From positions 1 through 26,914 of the forward strand of contig DAHVAI010000067.1 in NCBI GenBank assembly GCA_027314685.1: DNA of 26,914 nt. Reading direction: 5' to 3'. Below are positions 8,253 to 17,448 of the stretch, in pieces; position 1 is the first letter of the stretch; each line of letters begins with the position of its first letter. Origin of the DNA: Nitrososphaerota archaeon. Its GTDB lineage: Archaea > Thermoproteota > Nitrososphaeria > Nitrososphaerales > CADDZS01. A program made the position numbers and the translations under genes. Under the pieces are notes generated by a model that ran no database searches, was not told the DNA's origin, and worked only from the letters and a program-made list of their open reading frames with translations.

Positions 8253-8260
8253 GATAAATA
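8253..8260 (+). promoter_or_regulatory. TATA box of the NfeD-like gene
   Basis: GATAAATA is centred 26-27 bases before the GTG at 8283, the distance expected for a leaderless archaeal transcript that begins at the start codon. It supports GTG 8283 rather than ATG 8292 as start. Confidence 0.55.
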
Positions 8261-8282
8261 GTGAGTCAGGTCGAAGGAATCA

Positions 8283-8648
8283 GTGCAATTCATGCACGTA
8301 TTGAACAGCTCGTCTCTTCAGCTTGGAACTTTCGGAGCAGTTGTACTTCTGGCGGTATTCATCGCAGTATTAGCCGCGGTGCTGGTCTATTTTGTCGTTT
8401 GGGCGCTCAGAAGAAAGCCGGTAACCGGATCTGAAGCACTTGTAGGAAAGTCAGGCACCGCCTTGACTGACATGAGATCAGGAACTCCGGGCGAAGTTAT
8501 GATCGACGGAGTTATCTGGAGAGCTGAAGTAGCAGACGCATCTTTCACAATTTCCAAAAATGAAACTGCAGTTGTGCTTGGCATTTCATCGCTGACTCTC
8601 ATCGTTGGGAAAGATAAACCTAAGTCGGGCGAGCCAAAGCTGACTTGA
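8283..8648 (+). CDS. short NfeD-like membrane protein (OB-fold)
   Basis: A 121-residue protein with one membrane helix (about 18-42) followed by basic residues (RRKP) and a C-terminal NfeD OB-fold domain (about 50-112), recognisable by the pattern GKSGTALTDM, GEVMIDGVIWRAEV and LIVGK. NfeD proteins act with SPFH/stomatin proteins in membrane quality control; the short form lacks the ClpP-like serine protease domain and the stomatin partner is not in the window. The helix orientation and basic stretch suggest the OB domain faces the cytoplasm. It is divergent from dCMP deaminase with a 73-base gap. Function is inferred from the family only. Confidence 0.82.
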   Translation: MQFMHVLNSSSLQLGTFGAVVLLAVFIAVLAAVLVYFVVWALRRKPVTGSEALVGKSGTALTDMRSGTPGEVMIDGVIWRAEVADASFTISKNETAVVLGISSLTLIVGKDKPKSGEPKLT

Positions 8649-9009
8649 TATTTTAACCCATAGAATCTTTGACTTGTTCAAAATTGTGCGCGTCCTGAAA
8701 TTTTGATACTCTCTAGATGTTGTGCTAGCTTCAAAAAGTGAGGCCGTCCCTCTCATGAATCCAGCTTCCCTCTCCGCTCGAATCGAAAATCGAGGAGGCG
8801 TCTTCTGAGAGCTACTCTGGGATCAACCATCCCTACCAAGACCGCCGAATTTCTGAACATACATGGCTGATCAAATCAGCTTGCATTCATGAATTTCTGA
8901 GCCGTTCGAGCCTTGTTAAAGCGAAACGGCGATAACAGGTATGTTCATTGAATTGAAAAAGCTCTGATATTCCTTTTATCCCGCCCGGCTGAAATCACTT
9001 TGGGAAAGA
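8649..9009. other. intergenic region with hairpin and thioesterase promoter
   Basis: About 360 bases without a credible gene. A perfect hairpin GCTGAT-CAA-ATCAGC lies at 8866-8880 and is flanked by a direct repeat of GAATTTCTGA (about 8847-8856 and 8889-8898), an arrangement that could be an operator. TTTTAT at 8974-8979 lies about 33 bases before the TTG at 9010 and is the likely TATA box of the thioesterase. Nothing else recognised. Confidence 0.45.
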
Positions 9010-9414
9010 TTGGTAATCAGTATAACGTTCAATGTTCCGTTCGCAGATGTTGACATGATGGGCCACGTGAACAATGTGTGTTACTTGCGATATTTTGAGA
9101 ATGCTAGGACAGAGCATCTGCATTCTATGATAGGCGATTGGAAAAAGAGTAAACTGGGCTTGATACTAGCGCATGCTGAAATTGATTATAGGTCACCAGC
9201 TAGTTACAGGGATGAGATCAGAGTGGAGATACGCGTTGCCTCTGTGGGTAACTCAAGCTGGGTTTACGAATATTTGGTCTTGAATCAGAGTGAAAATTTA
9301 GTCATCGCGACGGGAAAGACAGTGCAGGTTGCGTATGATTACGGTCTAAGAAAGTCCGTCCCGATACCGGAAGAGTTCAGAGAAAAACTCTTGAAAGAAA
9401 AGTCGTCCAGCTGA
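9010..9414 (+). CDS. hotdog-fold acyl-CoA thioesterase (4HBT/YbgC type)
   Basis: Hydrolyses acyl-CoA thioesters in the cytosol; the natural acyl group cannot be told from sequence. The 134-residue length is typical. The signature near the N-terminus, FADVDMMGHVNNVCYLRYFE, carries the catalytic Asp15 and the GHVNN loop of the 4-hydroxybenzoyl-CoA thioesterase family, and the remaining strands (LILAHAEIDYRSPA, EIRVEIRVASVG) match the hotdog core. Start is TTG at 9010 with a TATA-like element about 33 bases upstream. It stands alone between a non-coding stretch and a convergent pseudogene. Confidence 0.9.
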   Translation: MVISITFNVPFADVDMMGHVNNVCYLRYFENARTEHLHSMIGDWKKSKLGLILAHAEIDYRSPASYRDEIRVEIRVASVGNSSWVYEYLVLNQSENLVIATGKTVQVAYDYGLRKSVPIPEEFREKLLKEKSSS

Positions 9415-9433
9415 TTTAGCTCAAGCTATCCAA

Positions 9434-9884
9434 TTAGCTAATACTCGAAGTTGGGAAGCTCGAGAGCAAAATTTCCATCGACCATACACTCGTAGTATCT
9501 GAACCTGTGGTAGATATCGTACATGATAGCGAAACTGTTTCAGGAGCTGTACTTTGTGATTCAATATTACTGCTTGAAGTCGACTCAGTACTTGTGCTTG
9601 AAGGGTAAGAATTGCTTTGAGTGGTGTAGAATCTACGGCCTGGTTAGTCGAAGTATCTGACGAGGTTGACGTTGTGTAGGATGTTTGAACGTTCGTTGTG
9701 TTTGAAGACTGCGATTGCTCTCTTGAGCTTCTCTCGCTAGTTGAAGCCGGATGCGAGCTGGTTGTGATTGTCTTACTAGTTTGGCTGTAGGTAAGAATAT
9801 TCTGGACGCTCTATGTGTTATTGCCGCAGGGATCATGATCATTAAACAAATGCTAAGTGAAGCCACAAAAGTCAGTATTTCCAA
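9434..9884 (-). pseudogene. frameshifted secreted Ser/Thr-rich protein
   Basis: Three frames in sequence together encode one coherent protein. A TTG at 9884 starts a signal peptide (EILTFVASLSICLMIMIPAA). Between about 9813 and 9780 the coding character moves to a second frame that is rich in Ser/Thr (KTITTSSHPASTSER, NTTNVQTSYTTSTSSD). Around 9610-9650 it moves again to a third frame (NSYPSSTSTESTSSSN) that runs to a TAA at 9434-9436. Low-complexity Ser/Thr stretches of this kind are typical stalks of archaeal surface proteins. The gene starts 24 bases past the Taw1 stop. Two indels are needed, so it is either a real pseudogene or a pair of sequencing errors. Confidence 0.65.
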
Positions 9885-9908
9885 GTCAAAACAAAGATTG
9901 ACTGAAAG

Positions 9909-11180
9909 CTACAACTCTGACAAAAAGTCTATCTCAACAGTTCTTTCTTCGTTCCAATTCACCCCCATGAGTACTTGGCGATTGACCTCGCTCTCATTTA
10001 GAACTGGAAATAATCTGTGATCGTCAGAGATTCTTCGTGCAAAATCCTTAATTTCTTCGTGGGTAGGAGCATACTGCAGTGCGTTCTTCAGGAGGCTGGG
10101 ATCTTTGTGACCCAAGCTCGTTACTCCCAATCTCTCGGAGATTCTGGGTGCATTTCCACTGATTGAAAACCCCTTGACTTCTAAAAAGTTCGGATTCGCT
10201 TTCTTGACTCTTTCGCGGTAAGCCTCGGGCTTGATCATGTTTACACCGCGGACGCTCGATATTCTGATCACAGTCCTACAACCAAGATCGTCGAGCATCC
10301 CCAATGTCGTGTTCACTAGATCCCAATATTTTGGGTTGATGGGGAAGTACGGGCTCACTGAGGAACAAACTCGAAGGTACGTTTCTTTGTCCGGAGCGGC
10401 CATGGTAACATATAGCTGTGTAGGAAGGGTACCTGTTTCTTTCAACTTTCGTACTCTTTCAGGAAATGTTCCATTGGTTACGAGAAATGTAGAGATGTTT
10501 CTCTTCCTGAATTCACTAATCAACTCACCCAGTCGTGAGTACATCGTTGGCTCTCCATCATATGAAATAGCTACGTGCTTTGGTTGAGCAGCTTCGACGT
10601 GGACATTGATGATATCATCTCGTGCCGCGACAAATTTCTCCACTATCATTTTCGAAGATTCAAACGAACTACTAGCTTCAGGCCTTAGCTCATCACGCAA
10701 AGCAAAAGAGTCGTCTGATGCGACAACGATTCCTGAGTTCTTCAAATCATTTAGCGCATCCTTGACTCGCATCCGCGAAACACCACTCTTGTCAGAGAGC
10801 TCTGGGACACGCGCGCTTCGAACTTTTGCCAGTGCATAAACAAGCTTCACCATGTTTTCGTAATTGTCGAGACAGTACGGAAGACTCTCTTCGATCAGCG
10901 ACCTCTGGCTTCGGATAAGTTCTTCTGCTATCAAGGCTGGTTCGTCAGTCTTTTCGAATGCATGTTGCCTCCCTTCCACATCACGCCAGCAAAAGGCACA
11001 CGCAATATTGCAGCCTCTAAAGGACGTTGACTGGATGCACTGATGGCTCTTTATTCCAAAATCATGTTTGTAGCACTGTCTCCTGCCGCCCGTTCTCAAG
11101 CTCTGCTCGGTCCAATAGCAGGGTTTGTAAGCCGCATGCTTGTATTTGCCAATCAGGATTTCTCTTTGAGAGAGGTGCAA
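9909..11180 (-). CDS. taw1: tRNA 4-demethylwyosine synthase (TYW1/Taw1) with inserted winged-helix-like segment
   Basis: A radical SAM enzyme that builds the tricyclic wyosine base at G37 of tRNA-Phe from N1-methylguanosine and pyruvate. The radical SAM cluster motif is CNIACAFC (Cys57, 61, 64). Cys21, Cys36 and Cys48 match the three ligands of the second Fe-S cluster of archaeal Taw1. KHVAISYDGEPTMY (201-214) is the conserved substrate-side motif. There is no flavodoxin domain, as usual in archaea. The 423 residues exceed the roughly 310-340 of other archaeal Taw1 proteins because of about 75-90 extra residues (101-178) between the cluster motif and that conserved motif; this part reads like a winged helix-turn-helix (ARVPELSDKSGVSRMRVK, then DALNDLKNSGIVV). 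Start is TTG at 11180, about 28 bases after the TATA-like ATAAATC. Confidence 0.92.
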   Translation of the reverse strand: MHLSQREILIGKYKHAAYKPCYWTEQSLRTGGRRQCYKHDFGIKSHQCIQSTSFRGCNIACAFCWRDVEGRQHAFEKTDEPALIAEELIRSQRSLIEESLPYCLDNYENMVKLVYALAKVRSARVPELSDKSGVSRMRVKDALNDLKNSGIVVASDDSFALRDELRPEASSSFESSKMIVEKFVAARDDIINVHVEAAQPKHVAISYDGEPTMYSRLGELISEFRKRNISTFLVTNGTFPERVRKLKETGTLPTQLYVTMAAPDKETYLRVCSSVSPYFPINPKYWDLVNTTLGMLDDLGCRTVIRISSVRGVNMIKPEAYRERVKKANPNFLEVKGFSISGNAPRISERLGVTSLGHKDPSLLKNALQYAPTHEEIKDFARRISDDHRLFPVLNESEVNRQVLMGVNWNEERTVEIDFLSEL

Positions 11181-11291
11181 CTCGACAAACGGCGCTGAAT
11201 CCTTGATTTATGGGCTTCGTTCATTTCAAGATACGTTCCCGCGCTTTCTATTGTATAAGCCAATCAGAGCTCTGAAAGCAGTTCCAAGGTC

Positions 11292-11560
11292 TTATCTGAA
11301 GTAGCTTAGGTCCATGTCTTGCGTATAACGTGATGCTCTATTGTACCTGTACCTTGATTCCATGATATCTATTAGCATCTCCACGGTATGTTTTCCAATG
11401 TTTTCAATCCATAATTGCAAACTTTCAGATCAGAAGCTGCAATATTTGCATCGGCCATTGCTATTGCAATATCTCACTTAGGCCCGGGTACAGAGTCTGG
11501 ACATTTGGGCGTTAAGGCGCTTTCCTTAACTCTTAGAATTTCTACCCCTTCAGTTAAGGA
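11292..11560 (-). pseudogene. decayed coding remnant, copy A
   Basis: On the minus strand this stretch encodes PKCPDSVPGPK, a stop, DIAIAMADANIAASDLKVCN, then after a one-base frameshift near 11400 IENIGKHTVEMLIDIMESRY and a tail ending DMDLSYFR before a TAA at 11292-11294. It aligns in DNA and protein with the remnant at 19482-19793 (for example PGPK*DIAIAMADANI against PGPWDLLAIAIGDADI, and a shared CCGTGG with flanks). I do not recognise the family. It fills most of the gap between Taw1 and uvrC and lies on the same strand as both. Confidence 0.5.
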
Positions 11561-11572
11561 TCATGCGACTCC

Positions 11573-13462
11573 TTAAAGAAGAGCGGTAGTCTGAGTTGAG
11601 TTGAGCGACTTCCAGATAAGAGCTGCTTGCCTTTCGTTTATCATGGGGATTTGAGCAAGCTCTTCGACACTCGCACGCTTGACAGATTCGACTGAACCGA
11701 AATGCGCGAGCAGGTTCCTTTTCTTTTTCTCGCCTATTCCGGGAATCTCGTCTAGAATGGATTTGGTGATTCTCTTTGTCCTCAGTTTCTTGTGGTAAGT
11801 AATGCCAACCCTGTGGGCTTCGTCACGAATGTGCTGCAATATGTGAAGGGCTTCAGAGTCTTTTGACAGCCTTACTGGCAACACTCGATCAGGTCTGAAT
11901 ACCAACTCTTCTCTTTTGGCAAGCGAAATCGTGGGAATGCCGAAAATCCCGTCCTTACGCATCTGGTTCAAGACCGCGTTTAGATGACCTCTTCCCCCAT
12001 CTATCACGATCAGATCAGGCTGAGAGTTAGCCCATCTCTTGTCCCCGGCATCCATCAGGTGATGTAATCTTCTGCTTATCATTTCGGCCATCATTGAATA
12101 ATCGTCGATTCCCTTCACGGTCTTGATCTTGAATTTTCTATACTCGCTCTTTTGAGGAAAACCATCGCCAAAGACCGTCATCGCACCAACAGCTTCGTTG
12201 CCTCGGATGTTTGAGATGTCGAAACACTCGATTCGTCTCGGCAGTTTTCCTAGGTTGAGCACTTCTTTGAGATCCTTGAGTGCGCGGAGCCTTTCTCTCT
12301 TCCTGACTTCATCTTTGTTTTCCTCCTCCTTGAGCACCAGGGTAGCGTTTTCCTGCGCCAACTTCATGAGTCTGATATTGTCCTTGTTGCTTGAGTAAAG
12401 CGTTAGCGAAACGTTGGTGTTTTTCGACGCGTTGCGAATCAGCTCTTGGACCTGATCCATATCACCTGGCTCGTTCGTTATTACTATCTCCTGCGGCAAA
12501 GTTCCAGGATTAGTGACCTGAGTGTAATGTTGTATCAGAAACGCCTCTAGTATCTCATTTTCTTCTGAAGCTGGATGAGTTCCATCGAGAAGAAATTTCT
12601 CTAGGCCTATTACATTGCCCCCGCGTACCTGGAATACTATTGCTGCGGTCAAATCGCCAGCTCGTGCAATCGTAACGACATCCTTGTCGCGGGTCTGGTT
12701 TGGAAATGCAATTCTCTGCTTTAGAGCGGTTGCCTCGAGGGAGCGTATCTCATTTCGAATTTTGGATGCTCGCTCGTACTCTTGCCCTTCAGAGGCCTGC
12801 CACATTTCTTGGTACATGACTTTTGAAAGCTGTACGAGCTTTCCGTCTAGGAAGAGCTTGAATTTCCGAACGTTTTGTTCATATTCTTGCTTTGAAACCG
12901 CAAAGATGCATGGAGCCTTGCAGATGCCAATGTTATAGTCAATACAGGAACGAAATTTCTTCTTCCAGTCTAGTGGGAGTGAACAGCCGCGAATGGGGAA
13001 GATTTTTCTCAGATACTTTACAGTTCTTCTCGCAGCTCTCACGTTGCCATAAGGTCCAAAGTAATCTGATCCATCATCTTCAATTTGTCTCGTTACCGTA
13101 ACTCGGGGAACCGGCTCGTTTGATATTTTCACAAACGGGTAGCTCTTGTCATCTTTCAGGCGTATGTTGTACCTTGGCTTTTGTCGCTTGATTAGAACGT
13201 TTTCAAGAATCAGCGCTTCTATGGGTGAATGAGTGAAAATATAGTCTGCGCTCACTATCTGATCTTTCAAAGCGAGACCCATTGGGTCATCAAGTCTTGG
13301 CCGCATGTGGGCAAGAACTCTGTTCTTGATGCTTGTCGCTTTTCCTACGTAGACCGGAATCTGCTTCGAGTTCTTGAGAATGTATACGCCCGGCTTGTCG
13401 GGAAGACTCTCAAACTCAGTTTGAAGTTTTGAAAGTACTTCTTGAGGTGATATGTCCGGCAA
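11573..13462 (-). CDS. uvrC: UvrC, excinuclease ABC subunit C
   Basis: Cuts the damaged DNA strand on both sides of the lesion after UvrA and UvrB have found it. The 629 residues hold all domains in order: GIY-YIG nuclease (KPGVYILKN ... PVYVGKA, about 23-42) for the 3' cut; the Cys-rich [13 protein letters not shown]; the UVR domain ([16 protein letters not shown]) that contacts UvrB; the RNase H-like nuclease for the 5' cut ([38 protein letters not shown]); and a C-terminal helix-hairpin-helix pair ([15 protein letters not shown]). The TTG start at 13462 lies 47 bases inside the 3' end of uvrA, so translation is probably coupled; a slightly later start is possible. Bacterial in type, as is normal for archaeal UvrABC. 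Confidence 0.96.
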   Translation of the reverse strand: MPDISPQEVLSKLQTEFESLPDKPGVYILKNSKQIPVYVGKATSIKNRVLAHMRPRLDDPMGLALKDQIVSADYIFTHSPIEALILENVLIKRQKPRYNIRLKDDKSYPFVKISNEPVPRVTVTRQIEDDGSDYFGPYGNVRAARRTVKYLRKIFPIRGCSLPLDWKKKFRSCIDYNIGICKAPCIFAVSKQEYEQNVRKFKLFLDGKLVQLSKVMYQEMWQASEGQEYERASKIRNEIRSLEATALKQRIAFPNQTRDKDVVTIARAGDLTAAIVFQVRGGNVIGLEKFLLDGTHPASEENEILEAFLIQHYTQVTNPGTLPQEIVITNEPGDMDQVQELIRNASKNTNVSLTLYSSNKDNIRLMKLAQENATLVLKEEENKDEVRKRERLRALKDLKEVLNLGKLPRRIECFDISNIRGNEAVGAMTVFGDGFPQKSEYRKFKIKTVKGIDDYSMMAEMISRRLHHLMDAGDKRWANSQPDLIVIDGGRGHLNAVLNQMRKDGIFGIPTISLAKREELVFRPDRVLPVRLSKDSEALHILQHIRDEAHRVGITYHKKLRTKRITKSILDEIPGIGEKKKRNLLAHFGSVESVKRASVEELAQIPMINERQAALIWKSLNSTQTTALL

Positions 13463-16379
13463 TAGTTTTCTCCATCTTTGTTTCTTCGAAAGTGTTAGCT
13501 GCCTTGCCTAGAAGATGCCTTAGGAATTGTCCTGTGTAAGAGTTGTCCACCATCGATACCTCTTCGGGTGTGCCCTCGGCGACAATCGTCCCACCGGCAT
13601 CTCCACCCTCGGGTCCGAGATCAATGATCCAATCCGAGGTCTTGATCACGTCCAAGTTATGCTCTATGACCACAACGCTGTTGCCGGCGTCTGTTAGCCT
13701 CTGTAGGACTGCAAGTAGTTTCTTTATGTCCTCGAAATGAAGGCCAGTTGTGGGCTCATCCAGCAGGTAGAGAGTTCTTCCAGTCGCTCTCTTTGAAAGC
13801 TCAGAGGCAAGTTTCACTCGCTGCGCCTCCCCTCCGGATAACGTAGTTGCAGCTTGGCCCAGTTTCACGTAACCCAAACCAACGTCATTAAGAGTCTCTT
13901 GCTTTCTTCGTATTCGAGGTATGTTTTCGAAGAATACAAGCGATTCTTCAACCGTCATTTCCAAGACCTCGGAGATGTTCTTGCCCTTGTACTTTACCTC
14001 GAGCGTTTCACGGTTGTACCGTTTTCCTTTGCAAACCTCACACGGGACATACACATCTGGCAGGAAGTGCATTTCAAGACGTATAATCCCGTCACCCTCA
14101 CAGGCCTCGCATCTTCCGCCTTTCACGTTGAAACTGAATCTTCCTGGTTTGTACCCTCTCGCAATAGAGTCTTGGAGTCTTGCAAAGAGATCTCGAATGT
14201 CGGTAAAGACACCAACATACGTGGCCGGATTTGAGCGCGGGGTCCTGCCTATGGGAGATTGATCGATTATTATTGCCTTGTCGATGTTTTCCAAACCAGC
14301 GATTCCGTCATGCAGCCCCGGTTTTTCCCTTGATTCGTACAATTGTTGAGCTAGCGAGCGATAAAGTATGTCGTTGACCAGAGAGCTCTTCCCAGATCCC
14401 GAGACCCCTGTTACGCAAGTGAAAATTCCGAGGGGAAAATTAACATCAATATTCTTGAGGTTGTTTTCTCGTGCACCTTTTACAACGAGCGCGCGAGCAG
14501 TCGGCGTTCTCCTTCGTTCAGGAATCGGTATCGTTCTTTTGCCTGAAAGATATTGACCAGTGATCGAATCGGGATTTGCCTCGATCTCTCTTGGCGTACC
14601 GGTTGCAACTACAAAACCCCCGTGTACGCCAGCGCCGGGGCCAAGGTCTACGACATAGTCAGATTCAAGTATTGTTTCTTCATCATGTTCTACAACCAAT
14701 ACGGTGTTTCCGATGTCCCTTAACGCCTTTAGAGTTGAAATCAGCTTCTTGTTGTCCCGCTGATGCAATCCTATTGAAGGCTCGTCAAGAATGTAAAGAA
14801 CTCCTACCAAACTAGAACCGATCTGAGTGGCGAGCTGAATCCTCTGAGCTTCACCGCCGGACAATGAGGCAGCGGCCCTGTCAAGGCTAAGGTAGTCAAG
14901 ACCAACATTCACCAAGAATGTCAGTCTTGCAGTGATCTCTTTCAAAATCTGGGTTGCGATGATCCTTTCTTTCTCAGTCAAGTCTAGGTTTGAAAAGAAT
15001 CTAAGCGCATTCTTAATTGAAAGCTTTGAAACGTCGGAGATAGATTTCTCATTGACAGTTACTGCTAGAATTTCCGGTTTGAACCTCTCTCCATTGCAGG
15101 AAGGACATTTCTGATTGCTCATGTAGCGCGAGTACCATTCTTTCATGTACTCAGAGGAAGTTTCGCTGTATCTTCTCTCAAGCTGAGGAAGAACGCCCTC
15201 CCATTCTTCGCTATGATAACCACCGTGGTGAAACCAGCTACCCTTTTCTCTAGTACCCCAAATCCTGCGATTTTTGCTGGGGTTTGACCCGTGAAGAAGT
15301 GTACGGAGCTGGTCTTTCTTCATCTTGCTAACGGGTACATCAAGACTAAAGCCGAAACGTCTGCCTACGCTTTCGAGATGGTGCATAGACCAACTATCAT
15401 TGTCTCCAATCGTCACAATTGCACCGTCTCTGATTGACTTTGACTTGTCAGGAATAACTAGGTCCTCGTCCATGTTGAGCAAGTAGCCAAGACCGAGACA
15501 TTGCTTGCACGCTCCAAATGGACTGTTGAAAGAAAACATCCTTGGAGAAAGTTCCTCGAGGGAAAAATCGCAGGTCGGGCACGCCATTGCCTCGCTCAGC
15601 ACTACTTCCTGTGATTTGTCTTCGTTTACGTCAAATACTATCAAACCCTTTGAAAGATTTAGAGCGGTCTGTATAGAATCAGCCAGCCTCTTTTCGATGC
15701 CAGCTCTCACTACCAGTCTGTCGATCACGACTTCAATAGAGTGCTTCTTGTTCTTTTCCAGGCGAATATCGTCATCTTCCAGTTCGCGGACGTTCCTATC
15801 TACACGCACTCTCGAGTACCCTTGCTTTTTCACGTTCTTGAATATGTCCTTATGCTCTCCTTTTTGCGCCTTGATCAAAGGGGAGAGGATCTGGATTTTC
15901 GTTCCTTCCTTGAACTTTAGAATCTGATCTACCATCTGCTCGACGGTCTGCTTTGCTATCACCTTGTGGCAGTTCGGGCAATGCGGAATACCTATTCTAG
16001 CAAACATGAGTCTAAGGTAATCATGAATCTCAGTCACGGTTGCGACGGTCGATCTTGGGTTCTTTGCGGCTGATCTCTGCTCGATTGAGATAGCTGGCGA
16101 CAGCCCTTCGATGTAGTCTACGTCAGGCTTGTCCATCTGACCCAGAAACTGTCTTGCATATGCTGAGAGTGACTCAATGTATCTTCTCTGTCCCTCGGCA
16201 TATATCGTGTCAAATGCAAGAGAAGACTTTCCCGACCCAGAAAGGCCAGTTATTACTACAAACTTATCTCTCGGAATTTCCAGGTTGACGTTCTTTAGGT
16301 TATGTTGTCTGGCACCTCGGATTATGATTCTGTCTTTGGGTTTCTTTAGAGAATATTCACCGGCAGCAATTTTTTCCAA
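13416..16379 (-). CDS. uvrA: UvrA, excinuclease ABC damage-recognition ATPase
   Basis: Dimeric ATPase that scans DNA and loads UvrB at lesions. The 987-residue product has two ABC modules: Walker [10 protein letters not shown] (about 45-53) and GVSGSGKSS (in the second half), each with an LSGGEAQR signature. Zinc modules are intact: CPNCHKV, CPTCDF ... CKQC in the first half, and CEAC ... CEVC in the second. Start is TTG at 16379, 11-17 residues before the usual [10 protein letters not shown] beginning. The C-terminus runs past the last conserved motif by about 45 residues and overlaps uvrC. A weak AT-rich element (GTTAAGTTT) about 40-45 bases upstream may be its own promoter. Separated from the iron-transporter gene by 86 bases. 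Confidence 0.97.
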   Translation of the reverse strand: MEKIAAGEYSLKKPKDRIIIRGARQHNLKNVNLEIPRDKFVVITGLSGSGKSSLAFDTIYAEGQRRYIESLSAYARQFLGQMDKPDVDYIEGLSPAISIEQRSAAKNPRSTVATVTEIHDYLRLMFARIGIPHCPNCHKVIAKQTVEQMVDQILKFKEGTKIQILSPLIKAQKGEHKDIFKNVKKQGYSRVRVDRNVRELEDDDIRLEKNKKHSIEVVIDRLVVRAGIEKRLADSIQTALNLSKGLIVFDVNEDKSQEVVLSEAMACPTCDFSLEELSPRMFSFNSPFGACKQCLGLGYLLNMDEDLVIPDKSKSIRDGAIVTIGDNDSWSMHHLESVGRRFGFSLDVPVSKMKKDQLRTLLHGSNPSKNRRIWGTREKGSWFHHGGYHSEEWEGVLPQLERRYSETSSEYMKEWYSRYMSNQKCPSCNGERFKPEILAVTVNEKSISDVSKLSIKNALRFFSNLDLTEKERIIATQILKEITARLTFLVNVGLDYLSLDRAAASLSGGEAQRIQLATQIGSSLVGVLYILDEPSIGLHQRDNKKLISTLKALRDIGNTVLVVEHDEETILESDYVVDLGPGAGVHGGFVVATGTPREIEANPDSITGQYLSGKRTIPIPERRRTPTARALVVKGARENNLKNIDVNFPLGIFTCVTGVSGSGKSSLVNDILYRSLAQQLYESREKPGLHDGIAGLENIDKAIIIDQSPIGRTPRSNPATYVGVFTDIRDLFARLQDSIARGYKPGRFSFNVKGGRCEACEGDGIIRLEMHFLPDVYVPCEVCKGKRYNRETLEVKYKGKNISEVLEMTVEESLVFFENIPRIRRKQETLNDVGLGYVKLGQAATTLSGGEAQRVKLASELSKRATGRTLYLLDEPTTGLHFEDIKKLLAVLQRLTDAGNSVVVIEHNLDVIKTSDWIIDLGPEGGDAGGTIVAEGTPEEVSMVDNSYTGQFLRHLLGKAANTFEETKMEKTIAGHITSRSTFKTSN

Positions 16380-16465
16380 GGAAGTTACACTCGGAGATAG
16401 GCATTTTGAAACTTAACATTTTCCGTTCGACGGGTAAGCGGCGCGGTGAATACCTTGGTTATACC

Positions 16466-17356
16466 CTAAACTGTTATTCCGAAGACCGATTTTATCGCTA
16501 GACCAAAGAGAAACAAGCCAGCGCTTGCTCCGAGCACGATGCCTGCCATTTCGGTAAAATCTTTTACGAAGCTCGATTTCGACATTATGGAGTTGTAGTA
16601 ACTGATGAAGGCGACGATGAAAATTGCAAGAGTGAGCGAAGTTCCGATGGCAACACTCATGACTTTGGTCAAGAAGTAGGGAGTTGCGAGTACAATGGCG
16701 TTGATAAAATATGAAATTCCGGTGAAGGCTGCAGAAACTGAAGCTGAACCCTGAAACCCCTGCTTTGCCTGCGCATATGCGGCAGACGCCATCGCTATGG
16801 AGGCTGAAGCTCCTGCAACTATGCCTGCAAGTCCGGTAAGCTCGGTAGATGTGTAAATGCCCAAAGAACCCGCGTGTATTCCGGAAATCTCAACGATCGC
16901 ATCTGCAAGGCCAAGCACAATGAAAGAAATGTACTTCACCGATGTTCCTTCGGATTGCTTTACGAACTCGTCTTCGTGTTCTTCTTCGTCTTTGAGCATG
17001 GAATCAAAATCCTGCCTGTCGGAATCAGGTATGATATGGCTCACAGACTTGTACCTCCTCACAACCTTGTCTTCGTGCTTTTCCAGGTATTTTATTGCGA
17101 AGTTGATACCGAACAGAAATCGCAGAAACAAGGTGATGAAAATTGTAACTTTACTTTCTTTCGGCCTTGGCCCTTCGATGTACTTTGACCAGAATTCGTA
17201 ATGTCTTTTCTCTGCTTCTGATAGTCTTGCAGTTATCTCCTTGATCTTTGGGCTAGTTCTCTTGCTCTCTGAAAGGCGTTTGTAAACAAGAAAGTCTGTA
17301 TATTCATCAGCCGCTCCTTTCTGAGCCACTTCTGATAAATCATGAGTCTCTGCCAA
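16466..17356 (-). CDS. ferritin-like/VIT1-family iron (or manganese) transporter
   Basis: A membrane protein that likely moves iron or manganese out of the cytosol. The 296 residues combine an N-terminal ferritin/rubrerythrin-like cytosolic domain (about 1-135) with acidic and His ligands in ADEYTDF, EAEKRHYEFW and KDEEEHEDEF, and a C-terminal VIT1/CCC1 domain (about 140-296) with five predicted membrane helices. The VIT signature GLADAIVEISGIHAG is clear, and AGASASIAMASAAYAQAKQ follows. Start is TTG at 17356. It sits between uvrB and uvrA on the same strand, 92 and 86 bases from them, and has a strong TATA box of its own at 17417-17424. Its position suggests a link between iron detoxification and repair of oxidative DNA damage, which is inference. 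Confidence 0.9.
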   Translation of the reverse strand: MAETHDLSEVAQKGAADEYTDFLVYKRLSESKRTSPKIKEITARLSEAEKRHYEFWSKYIEGPRPKESKVTIFITLFLRFLFGINFAIKYLEKHEDKVVRRYKSVSHIIPDSDRQDFDSMLKDEEEHEDEFVKQSEGTSVKYISFIVLGLADAIVEISGIHAGSLGIYTSTELTGLAGIVAGASASIAMASAAYAQAKQGFQGSASVSAAFTGISYFINAIVLATPYFLTKVMSVAIGTSLTLAIFIVAFISYYNSIMSKSSFVKDFTEMAGIVLGASAGLFLFGLAIKSVFGITV

Positions 17357-17416
17357 AAGAAAGATACAACCGACACTTCTTTGCTTGAAGCGTTCATGCT
17401 ATTGTGGTGCTTTTTA

Positions 17417-17424
17417 ATTATAAA
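17417..17424 (-). promoter_or_regulatory. TATA box of the ferritin-like/VIT1 gene
   Basis: On the minus strand the sequence reads TTTATAAT within an AT-rich stretch. It predicts transcription starting near 17393 and a leader of about 37 bases before the TTG. This makes the iron gene independently transcribable inside the uvr cassette. Confidence 0.6.
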
Positions 17425-17448
17425 GTTTGATTTATGACGATAGATGGT

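Noticed and set aside
8210..8293. N-terminal extension of the dCMP deaminase
   Set aside because: It would overlap the divergent NfeD-like gene and its promoter, and the family begins at the ATG at 8209.
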